In this document: positions 18,211 to 26,643 of the stretch, piece after piece
Layout of the letters: every line of letters begins with the position of its first letter
Position numbering within the stretch: position 1 is the stretch's first letter
Source: Nostoc sp. NOS(2021)
GTDB taxonomy: Bacteria; Cyanobacteriota; Cyanobacteriia; Cyanobacteriales; Nostocaceae
DNA length: 56,388 nucleotides
NCBI RefSeq assembly: GCF_017115025.1
Contig: NZ_JABXKM010000107.1
Coordinates: forward strand, 1-56,388
Direction: 5' to 3'
Translations under genes and position numbers: made by a program
The notes under the pieces: generated by a model
The model's input: the letters and a program-made list of their open reading frames with translations, nothing else
What the model was told of the DNA's origin: nothing
Database searches by the model: none

Positions 18211-20040
18211 ATGATGCGAACCTTAATGATGCGTTTGAATCTGGTCAGTGGGATGAGTATCCTCAATTTCATTGTCCTAAGTGTTCCTGCTTTAGCTGAA
18301 ATATCAGAACCTACGAACATCCGGCTTGAACGGGCGATCATTAATAAGACTATTTCTGCTGCCATCTCTACGACTTCTGAAGCAACCAAAACAATTCCAG
18401 GGAGTGTTACTCAACTATCCCAGCTAGCCCCAGTCAGTACTTCTCAAAATCAGGCTACTCTCTTTGCTGCTTCTAATAACCAGTCTGTGTTTGGCATAAC
18501 AACAACGCCTGCTGATGAAAGTGACAGTTTACCACTTTCTTTTATTATTGTTCAAAAGGCGCAAACAAACACAGGTAATGATGCCCCAATGGCACAAGTC
18601 ACTTCTGTGTCTCAGCTAAAAGATGTACAACCAACAGATTGGGCTTTTGGTGCGTTACAGTCTTTAGTTGAGCGATATGGTTGCATTGCAGGGTATCCCG
18701 AAAATCTCTACCGGGGTAATCGAGCCTTGACAAGATATGAGTTTGCAGCTGGGTTAAATGCTTGTTTGGAGCGAGTCAACGAACTGATTGCAACGACAAC
18801 TTCTGACTTAGCTCACACAGAAGATGTAGTCAAAATTCAGCGTCTGCAAAAGGAATTTGCGGTAGAACTGACCACGCTGCGGGGTCGTATAGATACTTTA
18901 GAAACCCGTACTACAGAACTAGAGGCAAATCAGTTCTCGACAACCACCAAGCTCAGTGGTCAAGTGATCATGGCGGTGAATTCAGGAACATTTGCTGGAG
19001 AACGTATCATCAGCCCTACAGGTGAAGAAATTGCTCGTTCTGACCCGAATACTACGGTGCTTTATCGGGTTGCTCTAGACTTAGATACAAGTTTTTTTGG
19101 CACAGACCAATTAAAAATCCGCCTTGATACAGGTAGTTATAATGGTAGCGATAATACGGCAGGATTCTTAGAGTCGACCTTTGGTAGTGTTCTAGACTAC
19201 TCAATTAAACCACCCACTAATAATGACATTGGGCTGGCACGGTTATATTACACTTTTAAGCCATTCCAAAACTTCACGGTGTCTGTGGGCCCTAATATTC
19301 GTACTACAGATTATGTTGACCGCAACAGTTACGCTTACCTAAGCTTTCAAGACTTTAGCACTTTGGCATTTGTAAATAACTACATTCTTTTCCCTGTCAA
19401 CGGCCCAAGTGCAGGTGCAGCAATTGATTGGAAGCCAGGAGGAGGAGCATTAACTGTACGGGCCTTGTATGCAGCAGCAGAAGCAGCCAATCCAGGTAAT
19501 CAGGGAATTATCAGAAGTGTAGCGCCGTTTACTCAGTTGTTGTATCCTACTGGTGGTGGGGAACAAGGTTTATTTGGCGATACGTATCAAGGTACTGTTG
19601 AACTAGAGTATGCGCCATCGAAACTTTTTGCTATACGACTCCAATACAGTGGTGGAGAATTATTCAATAACCGCTATGACGCATTCGGTGCAAATTTTGA
19701 GTTAACTTTTTCACCGAAACTTGCTGTATTTGGTCGCTATGGCTATGGTAATTACAATAACACTACCTTTGGTGACATCAAACCCAACTACTGGATGGCA
19801 GGGGTGGCGTTCCGAGATTTGTTTTCCCCAGGTGCTTTGGCTGGTATTGCAGTTGGTCAACCCTTTATTGCTAGTGAGATTGGTAATACTACTCAAACTA
19901 ACTTTGAAGGATTCTACAACTTTAGAGTGAGTGACAACATCCAAGTTAGTCCTTTGATTCAGGTAATTAATAATTCTGCCAACCAGAATGCCAATGGTGT
20001 GATCATTACAGGCACTCTCCGAACGGTCTTCTCTTTCTAG
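18211..20040 (+). CDS. SLH-domain OprB-type outer-membrane porin
   Basis: A roughly 609-residue cyanobacterial porin (iron-uptake/carbohydrate-selective OprB type). A signal peptide ends at about VPALA-EIS. After a low-complexity linker there is one SLH domain (VSQLKDVQPTDWAFGALQ to RYEFAAGLNACLERVN), which anchors to peptidoglycan-linked polymer. A short coiled coil follows (LQKEFAVELTTLRGRID, LETRTTELE), then a beta-barrel of alternating aromatic strands ending ITGTLRTVFSF; terminal Phe is the outer-membrane assembly signal. The frame opens earlier at a TTG (18160); ATG 18211 is a better start, with others close by. It mediates passive uptake of small solutes; which ones cannot be read from sequence. 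Confidence 0.92.
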   Translation: MMRTLMMRLNLVSGMSILNFIVLSVPALAEISEPTNIRLERAIINKTISAAISTTSEATKTIPGSVTQLSQLAPVSTSQNQATLFAASNNQSVFGITTTPADESDSLPLSFIIVQKAQTNTGNDAPMAQVTSVSQLKDVQPTDWAFGALQSLVERYGCIAGYPENLYRGNRALTRYEFAAGLNACLERVNELIATTTSDLAHTEDVVKIQRLQKEFAVELTTLRGRIDTLETRTTELEANQFSTTTKLSGQVIMAVNSGTFAGERIISPTGEEIARSDPNTTVLYRVALDLDTSFFGTDQLKIRLDTGSYNGSDNTAGFLESTFGSVLDYSIKPPTNNDIGLARLYYTFKPFQNFTVSVGPNIRTTDYVDRNSYAYLSFQDFSTLAFVNNYILFPVNGPSAGAAIDWKPGGGALTVRALYAAAEAANPGNQGIIRSVAPFTQLLYPTGGGEQGLFGDTYQGTVELEYAPSKLFAIRLQYSGGELFNNRYDAFGANFELTFSPKLAVFGRYGYGNYNNTTFGDIKPNYWMAGVAFRDLFSPGALAGIAVGQPFIASEIGNTTQTNFEGFYNFRVSDNIQVSPLIQVINNSANQNANGVIITGTLRTVFSF

Positions 20041-20100
20041 TTGGCATGGATTTGGTATTAAGCGGAGATATGTGTGGTTTTCGGTAATCTGGTCTGTAAA

Positions 20101-20397
20101 CGGCTGCTGTGTCTAGGTTTTAGCGCAGAATTACTGGGAAGTGCGATCGCACTGCAACTTTTATTCGGTATTCCTTTAGTATGAGGTGTGTGTATGACTG
20201 CGCTGGATGTCCTGGTATTGCTATTTCTGCAACATAAAGGCTTTCGCTATACACAAGCCTTGATAATAATGCTGGTAGCAACTGTAGGCTTCTGTTTCAC
20301 AGCGGAAATTTTGTTCTCCCGACCTGATTTGGGGGGAATTATCTTTGAATATCTGCCCATTAAATCGATATTCTTAAATTTCTCCTTAATTTATTGA
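20101..20397 (+). pseudogene. mntH: NRAMP (MntH) Mn2+ transporter fragment
   Basis: A piece of an NRAMP divalent-metal transporter. In one frame it reads LLGSAIALQLLFGIPLV, then a TGA (20182-20184) where the family has Trp, then CMTALDVLVLLFLQHKGFRY and AEILFSRPDLGGI. It matches the middle membrane spans of MntH proteins. The start, the DPGN metal-binding helix and all C-terminal spans are missing, and the left part (RLLCLGFSAE) is corrupted from the usual CDLAEVIG. It is a wreck, not a gene. The identification rests on recall of the family sequence. Confidence 0.75.
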
Positions 20398-20638
20398 TCT
20401 TCTCTACTAAAAAATTGAGAAAAATTAAATAATTATTTGTTGAATAAAGCAGTTCAACAGACTAGTACAGTTCGGCGAAAATAGAGACATCGTTCAACAT
20501 CCAGAGAAAGTTTCTACTGAATATAGTGTTTCTTATGCTGGTTAAGTACATCTAAACCTTAGATATAAAGTCTTCAAGCTTTGAGGATGTACCCCATCTG
20601 AACGAGAAGTGCCATAACACCTTAATAAGGAGAACACA

Positions 20639-20905
20639 ATGAGTGAAACAATATCGGTCAATCAACAACCAAATGAACCGATCATCGTTGACAAGAAACC
20701 AATAGTAATGGAACTGGAACCTGGGACATATTACTGGTGTGGGTGCGGGCACTCCAGCAATCAACCTTTCTGCAATGGCGCTCATAAAGGGACTGGATTC
20801 AAACCAATTCCATTTGAAGTTACTGAAAAAAAGCGCGTTGCTCTTTGTCTGTGCAAATACACGAATCAGGCTCCCTTTTGTGATGGTTCTCACAACAATC
20901 TATAA
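20639..20905 (+). CDS. Double CDGSH iron-sulfur protein
   Basis: An 88-residue protein with two CDGSH-type motifs: CGCGHSSNQPFCNGAH (about 38-53) and CLCKYTNQAPFCDGSH (about 70-85). Each has the three-cysteine, one-histidine ligand set for a [2Fe-2S] cluster (C-x-C-x9-C-x3-H). Family members are redox-active small proteins linked to Fe-S, ROS and pyridine nucleotide handling. AAGGAGAACACA precedes the ATG, so expression is likely. It survives intact between a dead Mn transporter and a dead catalase, and was probably once part of an oxidative-stress locus with them. Confidence 0.93.
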   Translation: MSETISVNQQPNEPIIVDKKPIVMELEPGTYYWCGCGHSSNQPFCNGAHKGTGFKPIPFEVTEKKRVALCLCKYTNQAPFCDGSHNNL

Positions 20906-20925
20906 ACGAAAGTGAAGATCAAACA

Positions 20926-21096
20926 ATGAACAACGAAAAAGAAGTTCTCACAATGGATGCTGGCATTCCAGTCAGCGATCCTAAAACTAACTTGCGTAAT
21001 CCAATGGTAATGTGGGATTTCTAGTCGCTATCACCAGAGAGCTTACATCAGGTTACAATTTTGTTTAGCGATCGCATCCTATTAATGTTTGGTTGA
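20926..21096 (+). pseudogene. Catalase (KatE-type) relic with internal deletion and stop
   Basis: ATG 20926 opens KEVLTMDAGIPVSD, the usual start of a clade-1/3 haem catalase. It jumps straight to PKTNLRNPMVMWDF, which in catalases lies over 100 residues later (D-P-x-T-N-L-R ... WDFW). A TAG (21022-21024) follows where Trp is expected, and the same frame continues SLSPESLHQVTILFSDR, the next catalase block, before decaying and ending at TGA 21096. So an in-frame internal deletion plus a Trp-to-stop change are both visible. The haem Tyr and the catalytic Asn region are absent. The remaining 147 bases to the next gene hold only an unrecognised scrap (GGLNKIADYFGVLNKIL). Confidence 0.8.
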
Positions 21097-21243
21097 GGAA
21101 ACCAAAGCAAGTGACGATAGTTTATATTTTCGTCCTGACGGGGGCTTAAATAAAATAGCTGACTACTTCGGTGTCCTCAACAAAATTCTAAGTTCCCAAA
21201 CCTGATAAACCAAGATAGTAGATGTGGACAAAGGAAAGCAGTA

Positions 21244-22785
21244 ATGATAGCAACAATTAGGAGATTCGATTATGCAATTCGCGATCAAAAAGGTAAATTA
21301 TCCTTCTACGTTCTCTTGTGGAAACGCAAAGGAATTTCTCTAGAACTTTTTGATGATTATTGGAGAGATGTTCACGGGCCAGTCTGCGCGAAGCTATCAA
21401 GTCAGCAGCAATACTGGCAGTTTCACCTGGCTCAAAATGAGGGTGGTCTATGGCCAACTCTTAACGGTATTGAGTACACTTGTCCAGATGAAGATCAATT
21501 TAATGGTATTGCCGAATTAACCTTTGAGACAGCTGCCCAACGAGATATCTGGTTTAAATCTGCTGCCATCCTTATGGATGACGAGCATAACATATTCAGT
21601 AAAGCGATCGGCTACAACACTAGTTTTGGTAATTCTCAAACCTATCTTGATAGCATCCCCACAGGAGATCCCAACGGCAAAGTAGGTGTAATTAAGTTTC
21701 ATGTCATGGTAAAGAAATCTGATGCCGTGAGTGTAGAAGCTTTTCGCAGATATCTGACAGATAGTTTTGCACCAGCCGTTATTCAAAGCAATTCTATCCT
21801 CAAGTTTCGATTGCATTTGTTTGAGCAAGTAGATAACTCTCGCCCAGATGCTGCTGGAGTTTCTCATTACGAATCCCCAGAAAAACAGTATCAAGCTGCC
21901 TTTGAAATTGCTTTTGCTAATCCTCTGGAAATGGAAACATTCTTAGCTTCCAAAGAATATGCTATTGCTATCAAAGAGCAAGCTAAATATGTCCAGCGAC
22001 TTTTACCATTTCCCGAACGAACTGCTTACACCTTTGTTTACGACGGCAAAATGACACTAGCGGGTCAACGGAGTTCTACAGTGGCAGAACTGATTGCAAA
22101 CATTGGCGCAACTAATCAACTCAAGGAGGACGTAGTTAGTCTTATGTTGGAACAGAAACTTATCTCTAACTCAAATGGTCACTCGAATGGCTCCCAAAAT
22201 ACTGTTAGCAGATTTATTAACAAACGAACTAACTACTACAAAGATTTAGCAGCAGATTATTCTCGACCGGGACTGGTGACTGCTTATGTAGCGAAAAAAC
22301 TCATAGAGGATGCTGAGAAAATTGTGGCAATGAAAGAAAGGACTTTGCCGCAAATTGGGCCTAGTTATACTCTAGAACAAATTGAACAAGAGAATAAAGA
22401 ATGGTGGCCTACCCATTGTGAGGCATTGAGACAGGGACGAGGCGATATATTAACTGGCGAATATCGAGATGATTTGGTTTATTTCTGCCAGGATGGCCCC
22501 TATCAAGGCTTGGAACAACAAAAAGAACGCGAACAGCATTGGTGGGCATTAATTGCTCAACCAGGTGTCACAATGTGCTGGCCAATTGTCATGTTTCATG
22601 GTGAAGTTACCTTCTTTGAATGGAAGTGTGTAGATGATGAGACTAACGAAACACTTGCCAAGGGAAATGTTACTTGGATTCGACGTGGACATAGAGGCGG
22701 ATGCTATCTAAAAACAGAACAATTGAGCTTCTACCGCGATGTTTTTGCTCCAAGTGGGCTACTGAAATTGATCACGACTGGCTAA
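21244..22785 (+). CDS. Tandem EthD protein fused to a SnoaL-like domain
   Basis: A 513-residue fusion. Residues 15-295 carry two EthD barrels (FDDYWRDVHGPVCAKL in the first; GVIKFHVMVKKSDAV and FRRYLTDSFAPA in the second) and end in LAGQRSSTVAELIANIGATNQ. They are closely similar to the whole 6825-7748 protein. A Ser/Asn-rich linker (about 302-318) leads to a C-terminal domain (about 340-505) with the look of a SnoaL/NTF2 alpha+beta barrel: EHCEALRQGRGDI-like start, a DDLVYFCQDGPYQG strand pair and MFHGEVTFFEWKCVDD. NTF2 barrels bind hydrophobic small molecules or act as cyclases or isomerases. A two-step conversion of one small substrate is possible; none is known. Confidence 0.82.
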   Translation: MIATIRRFDYAIRDQKGKLSFYVLLWKRKGISLELFDDYWRDVHGPVCAKLSSQQQYWQFHLAQNEGGLWPTLNGIEYTCPDEDQFNGIAELTFETAAQRDIWFKSAAILMDDEHNIFSKAIGYNTSFGNSQTYLDSIPTGDPNGKVGVIKFHVMVKKSDAVSVEAFRRYLTDSFAPAVIQSNSILKFRLHLFEQVDNSRPDAAGVSHYESPEKQYQAAFEIAFANPLEMETFLASKEYAIAIKEQAKYVQRLLPFPERTAYTFVYDGKMTLAGQRSSTVAELIANIGATNQLKEDVVSLMLEQKLISNSNGHSNGSQNTVSRFINKRTNYYKDLAADYSRPGLVTAYVAKKLIEDAEKIVAMKERTLPQIGPSYTLEQIEQENKEWWPTHCEALRQGRGDILTGEYRDDLVYFCQDGPYQGLEQQKEREQHWWALIAQPGVTMCWPIVMFHGEVTFFEWKCVDDETNETLAKGNVTWIRRGHRGGCYLKTEQLSFYRDVFAPSGLLKLITTG

Positions 22786-23036
22786 TACCATTTTGGATTT
22801 GATATTTTGCAAAAATAAGTAAGCATTTAGACATCAAAAAATTAAGTCCGCTTTGTCCCAGATCGAATATCTGGGACAAGTATTCTATTAACCTCCCCGA
22901 TTGGAAGGAACGGTTAAGAAAGTTTGTTGATGAGCTAATTCCCCAGGTGGACAAACATGATATAATAAATAAATAGATTTATCAAGAAATTAAGTTAGAG
23001 TTTCAAACTATTAGTAAAGCGCCTTTATTCTTCTTT

Positions 23037-23129
23037 AGGACTTACGCAAAACTACACGCGCTCAGGGGAAATTCATGAATTGCCCCTACCTAAAAATCAT
23101 TCTTTTCAGCTATTGTTTGCGTAAGTCCT
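23037..23129. repeat. 93-bp MITE, copy 1
   Basis: Perfect 14-bp terminal inverted repeats AGGACTTACGCAAA / TTTGCGTAAGTCCT, with an inner near-palindrome (GGGGAAATTCATGAATTGCCCC). An almost identical copy (2 differences in 93) lies at 50762-50854. It has no coding capacity and would have been moved by a transposase elsewhere in the genome. Confidence 0.85.
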
Positions 23130-23182
23130 GTTCTTGATAAAAGTACCACCACCACACTACAAGCCGTATGGTAGTTAGTACT

Positions 23183-24577
23183 TCATGAAGGACTGATAGG
23201 CAAACGAATTTGAAAGCGTGTCTGACCAGGTTGAGAAAAGCAGCGAATGTCTCCGTTATGCTGAGTCACTACAATTCGATAGGAAATTTCCAAACCTAGG
23301 CCAGTGCCTGCACCGACCTCCTTAGTTGTAAAAAACGGCTCAAAAATTCGAGATTGAATCTTAGGGGGAATTCCTGGGCCGTTATCTACAATCTCAACAA
23401 TAATATAATCTTTGTCTTTGGAAGTACGTACCCAAATCTTACCTTGTTCACCTAAGGCATCGATCGCATTATCAATAAGATTAGTCCACACTTGATTTAA
23501 TGCACTTCCATGAGCTTGAATGCACGGGAGACTTTTTTCATACTCGCGTGTCACCACAATATTGTGCTTTCTCAGCTTGTAGCGCAGAATCGTCAGGGTA
23601 TTTTCCAAGCCTTCATGTACATCTATCTTCAATAAAGAAGCCCGATCCATGTAGGAGTAGTCTTTAATAGCCTTGACTATTTCTGAAACACGAGTAGTAC
23701 CTTGTTCTAGTACCTTCAACAGCCCGGTTATAGACAGCGTTGCTTCGAGCCAAATTAGCACATCAGTAAACGTATTAGTTGTTAAATACTTGCTAATTGC
23801 TTCTAACTTATCATTGTTTAGCCCAGCCGCAACAAGTGCAGGAGCAAGTTTCCAACCATCAGTAACATTATGTAACTCCAACCAATGCGCTAATTCATCT
23901 TCCCAATCAATCTGAACCAAGGGATCGCAAGGGTTTTGTGTGGCTGCATATGCAGCATGTTCAATAGCATCTTGCCTGAACGTCAAGAGGTGTTTTACTT
24001 GAGTTGGTGTGAGATATTGCTCAATAAATTTGAGAGTAACAGCATCCAACGACTTAACTGTATCCTGCAACTGACCAGCAGCCCTATGTGCTGCTGATAC
24101 TGGATTATTTAGCTCATGAGCAAGACCAGCAGACAACGTACCCAAGGCAACTAGCTTTTCGTGTTGCTGAGATAACAACTGCAACTCTTGCATTCGACAA
24201 GCCATATGACCAAGAACAATTTTTCTAACCGTTGGGCAAATGGTAATCATTTGCCAAAAATCATTCTCATGTAGACAATACATATAACTTCTACGCACTG
24301 CTTGCCCGCTTGCAAGGTGAAGTGTACCTGCAAGGAGAGGCACTTCACCAAAGAATGTACCAGTACCGTATGTAGCTAATACGATATTTTGATTACCAAT
24401 CTCTCGTGAAAGCTGGATTGCTCCTTCAAATACCACATAAAAGTACTCTACAGGATCTCCTTGATGAAACAGTATATCTCCTGAATTCAGCCATAATTCG
24501 GTACCGTTGAGAAAGCACTTAAGTTCATTTTCATTCAAGTTCTCAAAAACCGATATTTTACGCAATTTCTCAAGCAT
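23183..24577 (-). CDS. Cyclic-nucleotide-binding-domain sensor histidine kinase
   Basis: A roughly 464-residue soluble kinase. An N-terminal CNBD/Crp-like sensor (about 10-128; GDILFHQGDPVEYFYVV, GTFFGEVPLL) is followed by an H-box GLAHELNNPVSAAHR with the phospho-acceptor His. An unusual insert of about 150 residues precedes a helical stretch and the HATPase_c domain: N box NLIDNAIDAL, G1 DNGPGIPP, F FEPFFTTKE, G2 GTGLGLEI. There is no membrane span. The start at ATG 24577 (MLEKLRKISVF) has AGGT upstream and suits the CNBD; a GTG at 24598 that overlaps the upstream gene's TAG is an alternative. The position right after the receiver-oxidoreductase gene makes that protein its obvious partner. 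Confidence 0.92.
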   Translation of the reverse strand: MLEKLRKISVFENLNENELKCFLNGTELWLNSGDILFHQGDPVEYFYVVFEGAIQLSREIGNQNIVLATYGTGTFFGEVPLLAGTLHLASGQAVRRSYMYCLHENDFWQMITICPTVRKIVLGHMACRMQELQLLSQQHEKLVALGTLSAGLAHELNNPVSAAHRAAGQLQDTVKSLDAVTLKFIEQYLTPTQVKHLLTFRQDAIEHAAYAATQNPCDPLVQIDWEDELAHWLELHNVTDGWKLAPALVAAGLNNDKLEAISKYLTTNTFTDVLIWLEATLSITGLLKVLEQGTTRVSEIVKAIKDYSYMDRASLLKIDVHEGLENTLTILRYKLRKHNIVVTREYEKSLPCIQAHGSALNQVWTNLIDNAIDALGEQGKIWVRTSKDKDYIIVEIVDNGPGIPPKIQSRIFEPFFTTKEVGAGTGLGLEISYRIVVTQHNGDIRCFSQPGQTRFQIRLPISPS

Positions 24578-24597
24578 GGTGATTACCTGGAATATCA

Positions 24598-26259
24598 CTA
24601 CAAAGATGTAAGATATTGGTGGATTAATTGAACTGCGATCGCGCCTTCGCCCACCGCTGAAGCGACCCGTTTAACTGAGTGACAACGCACATCACCGATA
24701 GCAAAAATACCCGGTACACTAGTCTCAAGAAAAGCGGGATCGCGCTCTAATGTCCATCCTTTCGGTGACATCCCGTTTCGCATTGTGTTAGCTCCGGTGA
24801 GAATAAAGCCATTTTCATCACGCTCTACAACACCTTGCAACCAATCGGTACGCGGCTTTGCACCAATAAAGCTAAACAGCGCATTGGTGGGAATAGTTTC
24901 GACTTCACCAGTTATTGAATTCAAAAGGGTTATTGCCTCCAGCTTGTCTTGTCCGAAAAATTCAGTAACCTCGCTCAATAGCTTTACGCCAATATTATTA
25001 ATCTCCTCAATCTGCTCAATCAGATACTGAGACATACTTTTCTTGAGCGAGTCTCCACGGACTATAAGGGTAACGGAGCGTGCATACTTAGAAAGATATA
25101 CAGCTGCTTGTCCAGCCGAGTTACCCGCACCGACAATAAATACCTCTTCCCCTTTACAAGTAAGTGCTTCGGTCATTGCAGCTCCATAGTACACACCTGC
25201 ACCTGTTAATATTTCACTTCCAGGTATGTTGAACCTACGATAAGATACGCCAGTTGCAATAATTAATGTATGTGTGCTGAGTTGCGAACCGTCTGCTAAA
25301 GTGATCAATCGATATTGACTATCCAGACGAACATCGGTGACTTCTTGTGGCGAGAGAATTTCTGTTCCGAACTTTAGAGCCTGTGTGACAGCACGTTTAG
25401 CTAAATCCCCGCCATGAATACCACCCGGAAAACCAAGATAATTTTCGATCCGGGAACTAGTACCAGCCTGCCCTCCTGGAGCCTCTCGTTCAATTAACAC
25501 TGTACGAAGTCCCTCAGATGCCCCATAAACAGCTGCTGCCAAACCAGCCGGGCCAGCACCCACAATAATTAAGTCGTAAAACGGCATTTTGGGGCGTGTT
25601 TTTAACCCCATCTTCTCGGCAATTTGGATATTTGTCGGCTCTACAAGATTTGAACCGTCGGGGAAGAGGACTATCGGCTGGCGTTTAGTATCAGAGCTAA
25701 TAGCGTAGTTAACAAGGCGATGGGCCTCATCTGACTCAATGTTTAACCACTGATAGGGAATATGATTGCGGGCTAAAAAATCTTTGACTTGATGCAATCT
25801 CGGCGACCAACGGCAACCAATAACCCGAACACCTTCAAAAGGTGGACGGAAAGAAGCTTGCCAAACCTCAAGCAAATCGTTAAGCATCGGATATAAACGT
25901 TCTTGAGGAGGGTTCCAAGGTTTCAAGAGGTAATAATCAATTTTTGCTTTGTTGATAGCATGAATAGCCGCGTTAGTGTCTGCATAAGCTGTGAGTAAGA
26001 CGCGTTTGGTCATGGGAAAAATTTCCATTGCCTGTTCTAGGAATTCCACACCGGTCATTTGTGGCATTCGCTGGTCTACAAGAAACAGGGCTGCTGACTC
26101 GTTACGTAATTTCAACTTTTGCAGCACCTCCAGAGCCGTCTTAGCCGAGCTGGCTCGCAGTACCCGGAAGCGATCGCCATACTCGCTGCGTAAGTCATGC
26201 TCAATCGCTTGCAAAACTTCCGAGTCATCATCTAATGTCAGTATCACAGGTTTAGCCAT
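24598..26259 (-). CDS. Response regulator fused to FAD-dependent (TrxR-like) oxidoreductase
   Basis: A roughly 553-residue three-part protein (numbering from an upstream in-frame start, 16 residues longer). Receiver domain: LTLDDDSE acidic pocket, phospho-acceptor Asp78 (LFLVDQRMP), Lys129 (YYLLKP). A glutaredoxin/thioredoxin-fold segment follows, about 158-235, with a single cysteine, Cys165 (GCRWSP). The C-terminal FAD/NAD(P)H oxidoreductase starts at LIIVGAGPAGLAAAVYG and has GAGNSAGQAAVYLSK and GIFAIGDVRCHSVKR. The CxxC of true thioredoxin reductases is missing (VYYGAAMTEAL there). AAGGA before ATG 26259 fixes the start. It would switch a flavin oxidoreductase by phosphorylation from the downstream kinase; the substrate is unknown. 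Confidence 0.93.
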   Translation of the reverse strand: MAKPVILTLDDDSEVLQAIEHDLRSEYGDRFRVLRASSAKTALEVLQKLKLRNESAALFLVDQRMPQMTGVEFLEQAMEIFPMTKRVLLTAYADTNAAIHAINKAKIDYYLLKPWNPPQERLYPMLNDLLEVWQASFRPPFEGVRVIGCRWSPRLHQVKDFLARNHIPYQWLNIESDEAHRLVNYAISSDTKRQPIVLFPDGSNLVEPTNIQIAEKMGLKTRPKMPFYDLIIVGAGPAGLAAAVYGASEGLRTVLIEREAPGGQAGTSSRIENYLGFPGGIHGGDLAKRAVTQALKFGTEILSPQEVTDVRLDSQYRLITLADGSQLSTHTLIIATGVSYRRFNIPGSEILTGAGVYYGAAMTEALTCKGEEVFIVGAGNSAGQAAVYLSKYARSVTLIVRGDSLKKSMSQYLIEQIEEINNIGVKLLSEVTEFFGQDKLEAITLLNSITGEVETIPTNALFSFIGAKPRTDWLQGVVERDENGFILTGANTMRNGMSPKGWTLERDPAFLETSVPGIFAIGDVRCHSVKRVASAVGEGAIAVQLIHQYLTSL

Positions 26260-26420
26260 AAGTTCCTTAAAAATGCTGCTTGCAGCAACATCCAGCAAAC
26301 GACACAATTGTTTTCTATAGTCGGTGTGTATTCAGTCTCCTCACAAGTGTTATATGTGAGTCTCTAACTAGCGCTAAAACACAAGCTACATAGGTCAAAA
26401 GCACAAAATCTGAATTCACT

Positions 26421-26446
26421 AAAAGCCCTGCTAGATAGGCTTTTTT
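26421..26446. terminator. Possible hairpin terminator, outer
   Basis: AAAAGCCCTGCTAGATAGGCTTTTTT: a 6-bp AAAGCC/GGCTTT stem with a T6 run on the plus strand. No plus-strand gene reads into it, so its role is unclear; it may be a second terminator for the minus-strand gene ending at 26644. Confidence 0.4.
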
Positions 26447-26545
26447 CATCACTTTGGGGTGAAAATTTAAATCTTCATTGGCTGTATCCTTGAACTTACG
26501 TTAATTGATTCGAGAGTCATGAAATAAAGATACACATTCTAGGGA

Positions 26546-26571
26546 TAAAAAGCCTTGCATACTAGGCTTTT
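26546..26571 (-). terminator. Rho-independent terminator after the AGE-STAS gene
   Basis: On the minus strand, TAAAAGCCTAGTATGCAAGGCTTTTTA: a stem of AAAAGCCT with AGGCTTTT and an 8-base loop, followed by T residues, about 70 bases past the stop of the 26644-28815 gene. The position and shape suit intrinsic termination. Confidence 0.55.
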
Positions 26572-26643
26572 AGTAAGTATGAAGCTGTGGGCTTCACATA
26601 AAATTGCTACTAGTAGCAAGAAAAAAGAAGTTGCTGCCCTTAC

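Noticed and set aside
24598-26259. Plain thioredoxin reductase
   Set aside because: The CxxC active site is absent at the expected place (VYYGAAMTEAL) and a receiver domain is fused, so it was described as TrxR-like only.
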